Numbered from the stretch's first letter, positions 43,451-53,760 are shown. The stretch: 64,000 nucleotides of DNA from Aplectana chamaeleonis (GCA_029168955.1 JAPDOI010001521.1:105765-169764), one strand, 5' to 3'. Translations and numbers: made by a program. The notes: a model not told the origin generated them from the sequence alone.

Positions 43451-44498
43451 TGAACTGTATCTAACAAATCAGAGATAGATTTTTTAAGTGCTTCCGTAGA
43501 GATCGAGTGCAGATACCTCATAGGTGCAACTGAAGACGTCTCACAACGCCTTTAGTACTCTTGCCCATGTATGCAGTGGAGCTGTTTACTGCACAGTACC
43601 CGTCTACTGGATCCAAACGTCACTTTCGGGGAATTGGTTAAACTGAATAGTAAACGTAGTATGTAGTAAATATAAACCTCATCAGACCACCTATTGTAGG
43701 ATTAGATTAAAGCCTTTTTAATGGGGAGCTGCCATCGAGAGTCCAAAACGTTCCCGAAGAATATTCGGCGGTTATATAAAAATTTTGCCCACTCCGTGAC
43801 TGAAAGCTACGGAAAAAATTGAGAAACGTTCTGCATCTATACCGCAATATCCTTACAACTACAAAAAGCTCCTATCAACAGGATCGAGCAGGACTGGATA
43901 GCTTGCTAACGGGGATGGTAGAAAATTTCGGAAATTTTTTCATGGGGGATAGTGCATTTTTGAAGCGGAAAAAAGTATGTGTTTCTAGAAGAACGAGGTT
44001 ACAGAAAATTATGAGAAACTCGTTGTACAAACCACAGGAATATAACTTAGTTAAGGTTTTTTTCTCAAATCGCTTGCGAAAATTCCCCGAGCAAAGTAGA
44101 AAATTTAATTCGAAGCATTTTACATGTTAGGAATGTGAAACATTTCAATACAATACCGTTGGGATCGTAGATTTTCCCGAATAAAAAGTTCTTATAGTCG
44201 GTTGCCTTTTAGCTCAAGCCCGACTATTTCGTTATTTTTGAAGTGTATTTGACTTTTTGCTTGCTTACACTACGCTCACGACTAGCAGGACTTTTAGCGC
44301 AAGCAAGGAACAAATTGGTATCCACCGCTCTCTGAATTCCACTTTGATTAGCCCTTTCATTCAGTTCTCGTTCTGCCATATTGAGATTGTGACGAAATCT
44401 GTGCCAAAATTTCATGAATCTTCATCAATACAGTTATTGCCACTATACGGCACTGCTTTTCACTGACAAGTACGCCGCTCTGACTGAAAGTAAGGACG
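43451..44498. other. Unexplained 1 kb inside the Mutator-like element; possible exon at 44415-44260 (minus)
   Basis: The minus frame 44415-44224 begins MKFWHRFRHNLNMAERELNE and runs to a GTAAGC word (44263-44258), a good nematode-type 5' splice site; the composition is E/R/N-rich and protein-like. A plus frame (43819-44130, beginning at a TTG) overlaps neither exon but is K/R/F-rich and less convincing. No domain is recognised. This is the only part of the element not explained by known repeats, so it is the best place to look for captured sequence. Confidence 0.25.
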
Positions 44499-44586
44499 GA
44501 AACCGTGCTCTGGCGATGCGCCAGTAGAAGCGCGCCGCGACCGCGCCGCAGTCAACCCCGTCGCAAAAAATGCGGCCGTAAACATG

Positions 44587-45000
44587 TTTTGTAATTTCGA
44601 CAGACATGTTTTAACGTTAGGAGCCGATCGGGCTCCCGAAAATCTATACCGCTATTCGAATTCTCTAGTCGTTGTTACTTCGGTGCATTTTATCCCTCTT
44701 CATCACCTCATTTATAGGCATTTGGCGAAAATGCCTCAATCACGATCGCGAAAAACTCGATGCGAAGGTCGAAGAAAGATGGGCGAGAGAAAAGAGGAGC
44801 TGACGTAGGTGTTTTTACTTTTTTTGAACGTGGAACTTCAGATTTTACAGAGAGAGGTGGTTTTATTTTAGCATCGAGAAGTGGGTTTTTTTAGAAATAT
44901 CGTAATTGAGGCACAAGTGGAGGTAAGAATACGAGGCGGGGTAAGAGGGAACACTATCGCGCGTGCAGGAAGCTGCGACATGGCGTCGTAGCATACGTTA
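44587..45000 (+). other. Spacer with a weak first-exon-like frame (44731-44804)
   Basis: GGCGAAAATGCC at 44725 is a good eukaryotic start context. It opens a 24-codon basic frame (MPQSRSRKTRCEGRRKMGER) that ends at a GTAGGT donor-like word at 44805. Nothing downstream continues it because a mobile element begins at 45001. It is suggestive only. Confidence 0.15.
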
Positions 45001-47066
45001 GGGGGCTATTTATACGATGTTACGTAAATCTACCACACCTCGCCTCCGTCGGGGGCGCGCGCTCGCGTCGCGGCGTCGCATTGGAGCGCTCTTTCTCACA
45101 GCCCACTGCAGTTCCTCGCACGTACTCTACTCTAGCTGGGTGAATTGCGATATTTAGTGTGTGTTAGGGCTATATCGGCCTCCAAACGGCGCGTATAGCT
45201 GCAGTTTTAGGGTAGACGACACTCGACAATGCGATTCTCGCAAAAATTACGAAGAAAAGGGTATAGATTAATTCAGGTGGGTTCGGCATACTAATTGCAA
45301 CACATGTGTTCCTTCACAGATTGGTCAATACAAGATGAATGCATGAGAAGGTTGTGCTCCAATATCTTACACACAGTCCGATGAGCTGATGCCGGCATAC
45401 CGTTAGTTCATGTTCAAAAAGGTCATTTCGAGCACACTATAATGCTTAAAAACTCCAGTTCTGCTCAGGAAAACTCGTATATGTAATGTTTGGGAAAGTA
45501 TGCTGAGGAGCAATTGCAAAAATTTTCCATAGATCGCAATTTTTGTCTTATTTCTCCTAGAACGATGTCCAGATTATCGAACTTAAGCCCACTTTGAATC
45601 TATTAAGTGGCGCAGAACATTTCGAAACTCAGTGAAGGCGAGCCAAATCGATTTTGAACAAATTTCCGCGCTGGGGGAAGTATGTTAGCCCTCTTTCGAA
45701 ACAGCCGGCTGTCACAAGGATTATAATTCTTCTGATATAGCTGACGCTGATCACTCTGTGTGCCCTGTTTGCAGCAAGGTGCTCCATAAACAGAGTTTCT
45801 ACCGGCACTTGAAGAATGTTCATCAGTACTCCGAGGACCAATGCAGTGAACTGAAGGAGGAACGGCATTTGGTGAATTCGTAAATTACCTGCCCTGTCTG
45901 TGGTAAGAAACAAGGAAGTCAAGAGGGATTAGCCATTCATCGTCAAGAGAGGCATACCGAGGATGGAGCATGCGGTCGTCCACAGGATAACACAGTATTC
46001 TGTCTCACCTTTGCCAACGAAAATGAATACAAGGTTTCAGAATTTTCTCTTGCTTAGTGGTGTACTAATACATCCGGCACGGACCTCAGGTACCGATTCG
46101 CAATACTAAATGCTTAGAATCACCATATCGCCACGTTAAGACCTTCAAGTCATAAAAAGAGGGGAAAGCCTGGTCCGCGGCGATGGTCTGTACTGTGAAT
46201 GTGTTGACCAAAATTCAATGCGTTATTTAGTCCTTTTGCTTCTCTGTGAATAGAAACTTCCGAAATTAATTTTGATCTAACTATGCCTATCGGACGAATG
46301 TGAAAAAATTGCATTTCGCTTATGCATAGGTCTTCCGTGGACAAAGAAATTGGAAAACATCAGAGACTACGGTAACACCGTAAATATGCTGTTTCTCACA
46401 CGAAAAGTGTCTAACGCTTGCGAATCAGGTGTTAATGAAAGATATAGAACACATTCGTCGAGCAAAACAGAAAAAACACACATCGAAGACTAACAGCGTC
46501 AAGGCCCTTCATGAACAACTATAGGATATGATGCGCAGGGCACCCAGCGCCGGAGCTGGACCGTCCAGTGACATATGACCCACAAATAAAGCGAATTCTG
46601 CGATGTTTCACACTTCTAGATTGTATATTATTCTCTCTGGCTTGTAGATTATACCCTGAAAATTTTGGAAACGATGTTGCCAGACGACAAATGAGAGATG
46701 AGTATTGGAGCACCACCTTCTCATGCATTCATCTTGTATTGACCAATCTGTGAAGGAACACATGTGTTGCAATTAGTATACCGAACCAACTTGAATTCAT
46801 CTATTCCCTTTTCTTAGTATTTTTTGCGAGAATGACGTTGTCGAGTGTCGTCTACCCTAACACTGCAGTTATACGCGCCGTTTGGAGGCCGATGTAACCC
46901 TAACATACACTAAATATCGCAATTCACCTAGTTAGAGTATTGTACGAGCGAGGAACTGCAGTGGGCTGTGAGAAAGAGCGCTCCAATGCGACGCCGCGAC
47001 GCGAGCGCGCGCCCCCGACAGAGGCGAGGTGTGGTAGATTTACGTAGCATCCTATTTATACTTCCC
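45001..47066. mobile_element. 2.07-kb element with 345-bp inverted ends and C2H2 relic
   Basis: The left arm 45001-45345 starts GGGGGCTATTTATACGATGT and includes TACGTAAATCTACCACACCT, GCGACGCGAGCGCGCGCC-type sequence and CAATACAAGATGAATGCATG. The right arm 46722-47066 is its reverse complement at high identity. A C2H2 coding remnant lies in the middle (45731-46054), and a second coding-like piece at about 46435-46500 reads LMKDIEHIRRAKQKKHTSKT. No target duplication is seen; another small repeat (CGCCGGCAGGTGACTCGC, 47069) abuts the right end and may have destroyed it. The termini resemble MITE family N. Most likely a decayed Mutator-like element, although I see no DDE domain. Confidence 0.85.
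45731..46054 (+). pseudogene. Broken two-finger C2H2 zinc-finger exon inside the TIR element
   Basis: The frame reads two fingers. Finger 1 is CPVCSKVLHKQSFYRHLKNV then H (C-x2-C-x11-H-x4-H). Finger 2 is CPVCGKKQGSQEGLAIHRQE then RH (C-x2-C-x12-H-x4-H). A TAA stop at 45881-45883 separates them. After finger 2 comes TVFCLTFANENEYK and then AAG-GTTTCAG, so the frame may end at a 5' splice site at about 46034 and be one exon of a multi-exon gene. C2H2 or related fingers occur at the N-terminus of some Mutator-like transposases, where they would bind the terminal repeats; alternatively it is a captured host gene. The stop makes it non-functional as read. Confidence 0.8.
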
Positions 47067-47890
47067 AACGCCGGCAGGTGACTCGCTGGCGTCCCGTTTG
47101 GTCGAGATCATATTTCTGGCGACCGGCGACACGACGTAGTGATACCAAACGGGTTTCAGAAGCCGAGAGCCTGTGCTACCCTAACCCTCGCATTCGCCGT
47201 GGAGCGCGTTATCGTATCATCGAGGGCAGCATTGAAAGGATTATAATTTGCCACAGGCACAAAATTTTCACGGAAGTGAAGTAGTTTTTCTTGCCAGAGT
47301 TTTCCATGAGTAGGCCCCAATATTTTGTTATCTTTATCACCGGTGAGGCTGTTTCCCTAATCCCTAGTGTGTTCAGCTTCAGCCGCTCACCTCCGGAGGA
47401 TGACGGTATGTGAATGAAAACACACCGCTCTTAATTTCTTTTATACTCTACCCTTTATCAATTGGGTATCATCAATTTTGTTTACCGTGAGAATTTTGTG
47501 ACGGTGGCAATTTATAATCGTCTGCAGCATTGCACTCACGAGGGATTTGATGCTGATATCAGCCACTGGGAGTATTTTTTCCTTAGAATTCAGGTCTGGA
47601 TGTATCATTTTGTGTGGAACTCAGAATTAAGCGTAACTTTCAAGAGTTTGATATCTAATGAACACATGTATTGCGTCTGAACTCATCCGTGTCGTATTTT
47701 CACACCCAGCAAACTTCGCACCAACCCGGGGATCCCTCCCCTTCCAAAATCGGGAGAGTCAAGCGCCTCAAAAAGCGTACCTTACACGCGTCATATTCAG
47801 AATTTGAGTTCAATTCTGAGTTTCAGAGCTCAGAAAATTCTGGCCTCGAACGATTTCGACGTAATCGTAATGAAATACGCGGTCGTGAAT
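47067..47890. other. No gene recognised; small repeat pieces
   Basis: 47069-47150 is a decayed relative of the small MITE at 60229 (GCGACCGGCGACACGACG). 47725-47760 (GGATCCCTCCCCTTCCAAAA) matches the interior of family G. The rest has short frames only. Confidence 0.4.
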
Positions 47891-47899
47891 GGCTTGATT

Positions 47900-48205
47900 A
47901 AAAGCACGCCCATGCCGATCACTTTTTCCGCAGGGCTACCGTAACCATTCTTGAACAAAACATGATAACGAATGTAAACACACGCTCATAACATGCGGGA
48001 TATAAAAGACCGGAGGAGCGGTATGCATTCATTCACACACCGCTCTCCTCGAGAAGCCACTGGGGAGTGGCCGAGGAGGTCGAAATTGTGCAAACATGTT
48101 TGTTGGCTATTAGGATGTGCTCATAACCATGCTGACTCTTGGAAAAATTTTAAAGGAGGGCTACGGTAGCCCTGCGGAAAAAATGATCGGCATGAGCGTG
48201 CTTGT
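47900..48205. mobile_element. MITE family Q, copy 1, with 9-bp target duplication
   Basis: Ends AAAAGCACGCCCATGCCGAT and ATCGGCATGAGCGTGCTTGT are inverted repeats (consensus ACAAGCACGC). GGCTTGATT (47891-47899) and GGCTTGATC (48206-48214) flank it, a 9-bp duplication with one difference. The interior has GATATAAAAGACCGGAGGAG followed by a hairpin (GGAGGAGCGGT with ACCGCTCTCCTC). The other full copy is at 55652-55959 and a half copy at 49363-49548. Confidence 0.9.
48003..48055 (+). promoter_or_regulatory. TATAAA plus hairpin module in MITE Q
   Basis: TATAAAAG or TATAAAGG lies about 10 bp before GGAGCGGTATGCATTCATTC, which continues into an inverted ACCGCTC. The same arrangement is kept in the copies near 55757 and (inverted) 49425. 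It looks like a promoter with a downstream stem-loop, but the TATA word alone is weak evidence. Confidence 0.35.
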
Positions 48206-48219
48206 GGCTTGATCATGCT

Positions 48220-48847
48220 TCTTCTTATCACCCATGAACAGAGCATCGCATCAGAGGCGTAGGAAGCTAGCCACCTCACACGGCTTGTACCATAGATCTC
48301 GAGCAGACAAGGTTGTAGGCCTAGCCGGACATGAAAATAGATGCAATGAATCATGTCCAGCACATTCACAATCGGGGCATTTATCTGGGACTGACTGATC
48401 AATCCGATGAGTGTGGGCCTTTAGATATCTGGAGTGACCGCATCGTAGACCAGCGAGGATTGTTCGGGTACGTCTCGATAGTCCAGCTTCGCTGTCGTTG
48501 ACTCGCGGGGGCACGCCGCTATAGATTAAGTTGGGCTGAGCATCAGACAGGTACTCTGCCACAAACCGCGTATGCTCAGCCATCTGGAGTCTTCTGCGCG
48601 AGAGCTCGGATGTGGCCCAGCGTTGTTGATCGACAGCAGACAGAGAAGCATTGAGCGGCATGCGTATGCTTCTTGGGTGGGGGCCGGACGACAGAAGTTG
48701 GTGATTTGGATGGGTCGGGCTCTTGACAATACTTATTAGAAATTGCTGAGACTGGAGTAAGCAGTGCTCTTTCACGGGAAGTAGGCCGGTTTCCTGATGA
48801 AGATGCGGAATAGGCGTTGACTTGTGACATCCTGTAATAAGCCTCAG
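48220..48847 (-). pseudogene. 5'-truncated non-LTR retrotransposon (CR1/Jockey-like 3' end)
   Basis: The minus frame 48775-48251 is the C-terminus of a LINE ORF2: LSRRTRTILAGLRCGHSRYL, then DKCPDCECAGHDSLHLFSC, a C-x2-C-x8-H-x3-C motif typical of R1/Jockey/CR1 ORF2 proteins, then RDLWYKPCEVASFL. On its own strand the element ends in GGTGATAAGAAGAAG, a short repetitive tail like CR1-type LINEs. A 14-bp direct repeat GGCTTGATCATGCT flanks it (48206-48219 and 48848-48861), the signature of target-primed insertion. RT and endonuclease domains are missing by 5' truncation. Confidence 0.92.
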
Positions 48848-48861
48848 GGCTTGATCATGCT

Positions 48862-49090
48862 AAACGTACGGCTTCTCTGTCATAGTGCAGTGCTTCTTAA
48901 TTACGAAGGGCGGAAAGTCATCGAATAGTTCACCGACGGTAGAGGTTGCGATCGATTTCCCTACACTCTGAGCGATTCACGCCTCGGGTGATAGTAAACT
49001 GACCCAAACTTGCAGGTAAGAACCGTGATCAGCTAGCGGTTATCAGGTTGAAATCATGTGCTAAACCGGCATACATACAACCTAAAGCGC
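48862..49090. other. No feature recognised
   Basis: Short spacer between the LINE and the next MITE. Confidence 0.35.
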
Positions 49091-49362
49091 CTTTCACAGT
49101 CTGCCGGACGACGCCGTCCGCTACGTTATAAGATAGGGCTGCGGTGTCGGTGCCACCCGCACTGCGATGTCGGCCGACCGACGTCGTACTGTGGTGAAAT
49201 CATTGACACGACGTCGGAGCAAGTTATGACCTGTCAAAACGTGTTGCTTTCGCATCATGTTTTGTACTGGAGAGTTGGAACTGACGGTTGTTCACCGCAG
49301 CTTCCCTCGCACTGCGGCTCACTTTTAACGTGCCGGACGGCGTCGTCCGGCAGACTGTGAAT
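49091..49362. mobile_element. MITE family T, 32-bp terminal repeats
   Basis: TTCACAGTCTGCCGGACGAC at 49093 and its complement ending 49362 extend to GCCGTCCG. Interior about 200 bp, including GTCGGCCGACCGACGTCGT. It abuts the truncated end of the MITE Q half copy. Confidence 0.9.
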
Positions 49363-49548
49363 TTCGACCTCCTCAGCCACTTCCCAGCGGCTTCTCGAAG
49401 TGAGCGGTGTGTGAATGAATGTATACCGCTCCTCTGCCCTTTTATACCCCGCATGGTATGAGCGTGTGTTATCGTTCGTTATCATGTTTTGTTCAAGAAT
49501 GGTTACGGTAGCCCTCCGGAAAAAATGATCGGCATGGGCGTGCTTGTG
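49363..49548 (-). mobile_element. MITE family Q, half copy
   Basis: Reverse complement of the left half of 47900-48205: TTCGACCTCCTCAGCCACTT, GTGTGTGAATGAATGTATAC, CCTTTTATACCCCGCATG, ending GATCGGCATGGGCGTGCTTG. The other half is missing at the junction with MITE T. Confidence 0.88.
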
Positions 49549-50082
49549 AGAAAGTATGAATGGCTACATTCTACGCTCTCGCTTCACGCGCGTGATACGC
49601 TGATACTGGGAAGTATGAATAGCCCCTAATTCTAGAGAGTACTTATATCTTTGCTACCGGGCGAGCCTGGTACCTGCGTCGCGGCTCCCTAAGTAATTTG
49701 CATGGTCGATGTGCTGACCGAGATGAGCCGCGGCATGAGTCTTCTCATTTTTGGGTATCCGTGAGTTGGATGTAGTATTGCTATTAGGTAAACGAAGCTT
49801 TCCCCCAACCTCCATCCAACTTCTTTTTTCATTCGAAGAGTACTCAGATGACCCCCCGGCGGGTCATACATTTCGAAAGTCGAATTCTTTTTAAAGAGGA
49901 TTGTACGCACCTACTTACATATAATGCATTGACCCTCACTCTGGGTTGAGCAGGATTGTGTCTCGGCGCGCCGGGGTGTCGTGAAAGTTTTGGAAAATTC
50001 ATGGAGAAAATGAAAATTTGGGGGGTGTTCTCGTAAAATTTTTGCGGGAAAAATTGTTTTCTTCAAACCACCTGGTAAGCTA
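49549..50082. other. No gene recognised; family N-like end at 49560-49625
   Basis: TTCACGCGCGTGATACGCTG then GGGAAGTATGAATAGCCCCT resembles a family N terminus. The minus frame 49910-49689 has no recognisable features. Confidence 0.4.
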
Positions 50083-50288
50083 AAATGAGGTAGTGGTGCA
50101 ATTTGACCAGGGGGGCATTGTGGCGCGATGCACTTGGCTACGCCCATTTCACCGTGGTGCACTAAATTTGAGCACCTTCCCAGGGTTCCTCTCCCCTGCC
50201 AAATCAGGAGAGTCGTTGCGGCACGGGAAAATGGGCGTGGCCAAGTGCGATACAAATAAGCCCCCACCTGGCCACATAGCACCGAGCT
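50083..50288. mobile_element. MITE family G, copy 3
   Basis: GACCAGGGGGGCATTGTGGC on the left, inner arm CTACGCCCATTTCACC (50139), AAAATGGGCGTGGCCAAGTG (50227), and GCCCCCACCTGGCCACATAG on the right. Unlike copies 1 and 2 it is not embedded in element V, so family G also transposed independently or was acquired by V. Confidence 0.85.
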
Positions 50289-50339
50289 AGTAATAGTCGC
50301 CCTCCTGTCGTAGCAGGTTTGCTGCGTGAAATCAGTTGC

Positions 50340-50450
50340 GTCTGCAGCTGCCGTCATGAAATTTGGCGTAACGGTGGGTACACGGTAGTTTGGACAGAGT
50401 ACCAGATTTCAGTCAAAATTCCATTCATGAGGTTATTCGAGTGCCTGGAA
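50340..50450 (+). repeat. GR repeat fragment
   Basis: AACGGTGGGTACACGGTAGT, ACCAGATTTCAGTC and GAGGTTATTCGAGTG match the GR vocabulary. CTGCCGTCATGAAATTTGG is shared in inverted form with 54225-54250. Confidence 0.6.
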
Positions 50451-50490
50451 GCACGATACGTTATTGGAAGACTTGCGATTGCTGCTAACC

Positions 50491-50647
50491 TCCATTTCCC
50501 CGCTACTCGCAGTTTTCTGTATCACTATCATAGAAGTGATGCGGTTTTTCAAATGATTCCTTCATTTTCATAGTTGCATTCTTCGAAAAACAACCGCTCC
50601 GCATCTACGATCCTGATAATACGACTGCAAGTAGCGGGGAAATGAAG
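50491..50647. mobile_element. MITE family K, copy 3
   Basis: Outer ends TCCATTTCCCCGCTACTCGC and GCAAGTAGCGGGGAAATGA, inner arm ACAACCGCTCCGCATCTACG. Palindromic, about 157 bp. Confidence 0.9.
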
Positions 50648-51020
50648 GGTATAGTGTTCTTGCTCGGCGAAATATGATTATGATTGAAGGTTCGATGAAC
50701 GTTGGTAACGGCCCAAGACAAGAAAACAGGTCATGAAAACCATACGCGAAGGAGATAACTCAAGAGGAGGCTGAGCAAATCAACGAGAACGATCTGAAGA
50801 GGCAGGTTTCTAAAGCACTTTCACAGTGAATTTTCGCATGAGTACATTTTTTAACTGTCTTTGTCTCTACACCGAAGGGTGCGAAATCCACAATAGAGAC
50901 AGCAAAATAGAAGTGATGTAGTATTGGAAACAATTATTCAGGGGTTGACCGGGTAGACTGTAGTCAAAAATGAAAAAAATTGAGATTTCGGACAGTCACC
51001 GCAATCAATGCGTGTTGAAT
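50648..51020. other. No feature recognised
   Basis: Short frames only. Confidence 0.35.
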
Positions 51021-51310
51021 ATGCTGTCAACTCGAGTGACCACTATACTCGTTATCCGAAGTTTATCCTTCAAATACTGGATTGATTCGGATAATGCATT
51101 TTCGAGTTTCGCGGATAATGAATCGGTTCGGATAACGCCCCTTTTGAAACTTCTGAATAATATATCGATTTGAATAATGCCGCTCCTCAGTCTCCCGGAC
51201 ATTGGTTCGATTCGGATTATGCGTTTGTTCAAAATTTCTGATATCGGATTATCCGAATCTCGGATATCCGGTCGAATTTCTGAATGTGATTCATTCGGAT
51301 AATAAGCATA
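51021..51310. repeat. TTCGGATAATGC degenerate repeat
   Basis: GATTCGGATAATGC-like words recur about every 50 bp (51084, 51120-51140, 51170, 51210, 51290), with GAATTTCTGAA-type linkers. It generates a 131-codon minus frame that should not be annotated. Confidence 0.75.
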
Positions 51311-52034
51311 GTGACCGCTCCCATCGAGGGGCTCTATCGTGGGGGCACGTTTTTTAAACAGCGTCATATGCTGCGAAATTTCATCGGAGCACGTGCTCAT
51401 GGTAGTCCAGGGCTATGGTAGTAGCACACCGACAATCGACGCGGCCAGCTTGCTGAGAACAATCTGGGGACGCTAGCGGTTGGGCGAGGCTTCCAGGGGC
51501 GGGGCGGGGTCAAGTACAGCGAACGTGGGTGATGGAACCGGCGATGCTGGCGACATCTGAGTCCTGCCTCAAGAATGCGTCGTACGCTTTCCCTGGACAT
51601 GGCTTCTTCGAGAAAAAACGGCTGATCTCGGTCGACATGCGAAGCATTAAGGAACAAATACTGAATACCCAGTCAGATTTGATCGAAAAACCGACTGAGT
51701 CCGGGACACAAAAAAACCTCGAGTGCATTGGCCCCACCCGTGTGCGTGCGTAGAACCACTGTCAAGCGGGACGTTGTGTAAATTTCCGAAATCAGAGCGA
51801 CCCCTACGGCCATCAAAATTTTGGAAATTTCTGGTATTGATTGTGGCTTGAAACCGTTAGGGGGACTCGAGAAAATTAAATGATTCATCCATGAAAATGA
51901 AAATTTGGGCTGATATCTTATGCCGGATAGCGTTATCAGTCATTTTTTTCATGGACTCTGCCAACTTGAGACTTGACGCTTCGGGTAAAGCGGCTTTTAT
52001 CACGCTCTGTTATCGTTAGGCATCAATTTCACCT
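51311..52034. repeat. Mixed dispersed repeats (GCGTCGTAYRC block and GCGACCCC repeat)
   Basis: GAACCGGCGATGCTGG...AAGAATGCGTCGTACGCTTTCC (51535-51592) resembles 13755-13818 in the same order, and 51765-51870 (GTCAAGCGGGACG, AAATCAGAGCGACCCC) resembles 13977-14035. The two stretches therefore carry the same pair of neighbouring repeats. Confidence 0.6.
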
Positions 52035-52607
52035 TTAGGCCCCCGTCATAGTCGGCCGAAAAACCTGCTGAGTCCGACTGAGTCCGAATGAGTCCGGGGT
52101 GGAGAAACCTGCTGAGTCCCACTGAGTCCGGTTGCCCCCAGCGCCAACCAACTCCTCTGCGAAACACGCAATTGATAGTGACGATTATCACCTCAGCTGT
52201 GAATCGGAACATGTTTGGTGGCTGATTTTTCTTGTTTTCAACATGTCTGAATCTGATTTCCGTATTAGCAGTACGTGGGGCAGAGCGCAGACGGCGAGAG
52301 TCGAGATGCGGCGGGACTCGGCAGGTCGCAGTCGGCCGAAAAAAATGCACCCAAATCACGTGAAAAACACCTATATCGACCGGGTGGGGTGAGGATGGTT
52401 CCGGTGGGACTCAGTGGGACTCAGTCGGTGCATTGGCCCCGCCCTTGTACGCATGAGAACCATCAGTATCGACCGGGGGGATTGCGGTGGGCATCAGACG
52501 GTCGCAGTGGGACTCAGTGGGTTGATTTTTTGCACCCGTTTTCCACGAATTCGATGCGTATCGACCCGGTGGGACTCAGTAGATCCACCGACTATGACCG
52601 GGGCCTT
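52035..52607. mobile_element. TIR element rich in GACTCAGT words
   Basis: TTAGGCCCCCGTCATAGTCG on the left and CGACTATGACCGGGGCCTTA on the right. Within it, CTGAGTCC (left half) and GGACTCAG (right half) occur many times, including GTGGGACTCAGTGGGACTCA at 52408. A fragment with GACCGGGTGGGACTC is at 53700-53760. Confidence 0.85.
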
Positions 52608-53449
52608 AGCGCCGTCATCAAAGCTTATCCGCGCAAAGGGTGAATTTGCTGAGCGGTCGGCTATCAGTCAGTACAAAGAGTGAAAATACCGCCAGCGTAA
52701 ACATGTTAATGCATATCAGTTGTTGAGCGGCTGGATATTACTCAGCGCAAAGGGTGAAATTACCGCCGTTGCTGGCATGTCAGAAATTTCTGAACAAGTG
52801 AAAACATCTCAGCGAAAACATGATAAAAGATTGATCACGTCTCGATGTGTTTACCATGAGCACAGCCGGTATAAAAGCCGCCTCATCTCACTAGAGTCCT
52901 CATTCGGCATTCTGATGCCGGCCCTGAAAGGTGACTTCGGGTCACTTTCCGGAGGCCAGCATAATTTTGGCTGCTGGGAGGATACAGTGGGTATCCTCAC
53001 GGCGGGGGGGCTGGCGAGTTACGCCGCGGTCCGCAGAGGGTGGCTCATCACCGCAGACCTCGGTGAAGATTACGCCCATGTTGCGGACAAGGCGGGGCTT
53101 CTTACGCTGTGGACCTTCAAATTCGTGAAATTTTCGAGGTAAACTCACCCGTTTTTCGAGGTGATTTCACCTCATTTTCGGGGTGAATTTGACCCCTTCT
53201 CGCTGCCAGTTCGCACCATTTTCACGGGATATTCACCTCATTCTCACCTATCCTAGCGGCAAATTCACCCATACAGTGAATTTAACGCGGCAAATCAAGA
53301 CTTCATGCATGAGCATCAAGTCTCTTTTGCTGAGGCATCAAGCCTCGAATTGGCAGAGGAGACTCCATGGAAATAGATACTTCCACTTTTGAAAGCGGTA
53401 TCATTCATTCTCCAACTGAGTCCTGAGTGCCCCCCACCCAAATGGTTTC
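52608..53449. other. No gene accepted; TATA-like word and GGTGAATTT repeats
   Basis: The 140-codon plus frame 52720-53142 has no domain I recognise and crosses the repetitive GTCACTTTCC / GGATACAGTGGGTATCC hairpin area (52935-53000). 53140-53280 repeats GGTGAATTTGACC- and TTCACCTCATTTTC-like words in both orientations. GGTATAAAAGCCGCC sits at 52869. Confidence 0.4.
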
Positions 53450-53760
53450 ATACCGTGATTGTATCCCTTTCACTTCCAGAAACTTTTATTTCAGGTCCGA
53501 AATTTTGCGATCCTCCCAACCTTCAATTTAGGCCCAAACATTTTTCGACCCCCCATCCCCCGCTGCGAAATTTAACCACCCCGCTTGACCTTGCGCAGAG
53601 CACTCGTATCGACTAGCTGGATTGCGGACGTAAGTGGACTGTCGCAGCCAGACTCTGGGGGGGGGTGGATTTTCTGCGCGTCTGTCCTTATTTCAGGGTG
53701 TATCGACCGGGTGGGACTCTGTCGATCGACCAGTTCTGATGGTGGCCTACCGTGACTGTT
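53450..53760. repeat. GCGACCCCCC repeat plus TIR-element fragment
   Basis: 53500-53600 has GAAATTTTGCGATCCTCCC, TTCGACCCCCCATCCCCC and CCGCTTGACCTTGC; 53690-53760 matches part of 52035-52607. Confidence 0.65.

Larger units (their letters stand above)
40983..44577. mobile_element. 3.6-kb Mutator-like TIR element with perfect 9-bp target duplication
   Basis: GTAAACATG lies directly outside both ends (40974-40982 and 44578-44586). The terminal repeats are about 80 bp, starting GGCCGCATTTTTTGCGACGG, with only a few mismatches to the reverse complement ending at 44577. The interior is a mosaic: element X copy 1 (41105-41997), a partial TTAA-AGGCA element (41996-42372), repeat Z (42628-42738), GCGACCCCCC repeats (42745-43120), MITE K (43301-43450), and about 1 kb (43451-44498) of otherwise unexplained DNA with short coding-like frames. 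It may be a Pack-type carrier or a composite of nested insertions. Confidence 0.88.

Noticed and set aside
52720..53142. 140-codon plus frame
   Set aside because: Crosses hairpin-rich repeated sequence, overlaps open frames on both strands and shows no domain.
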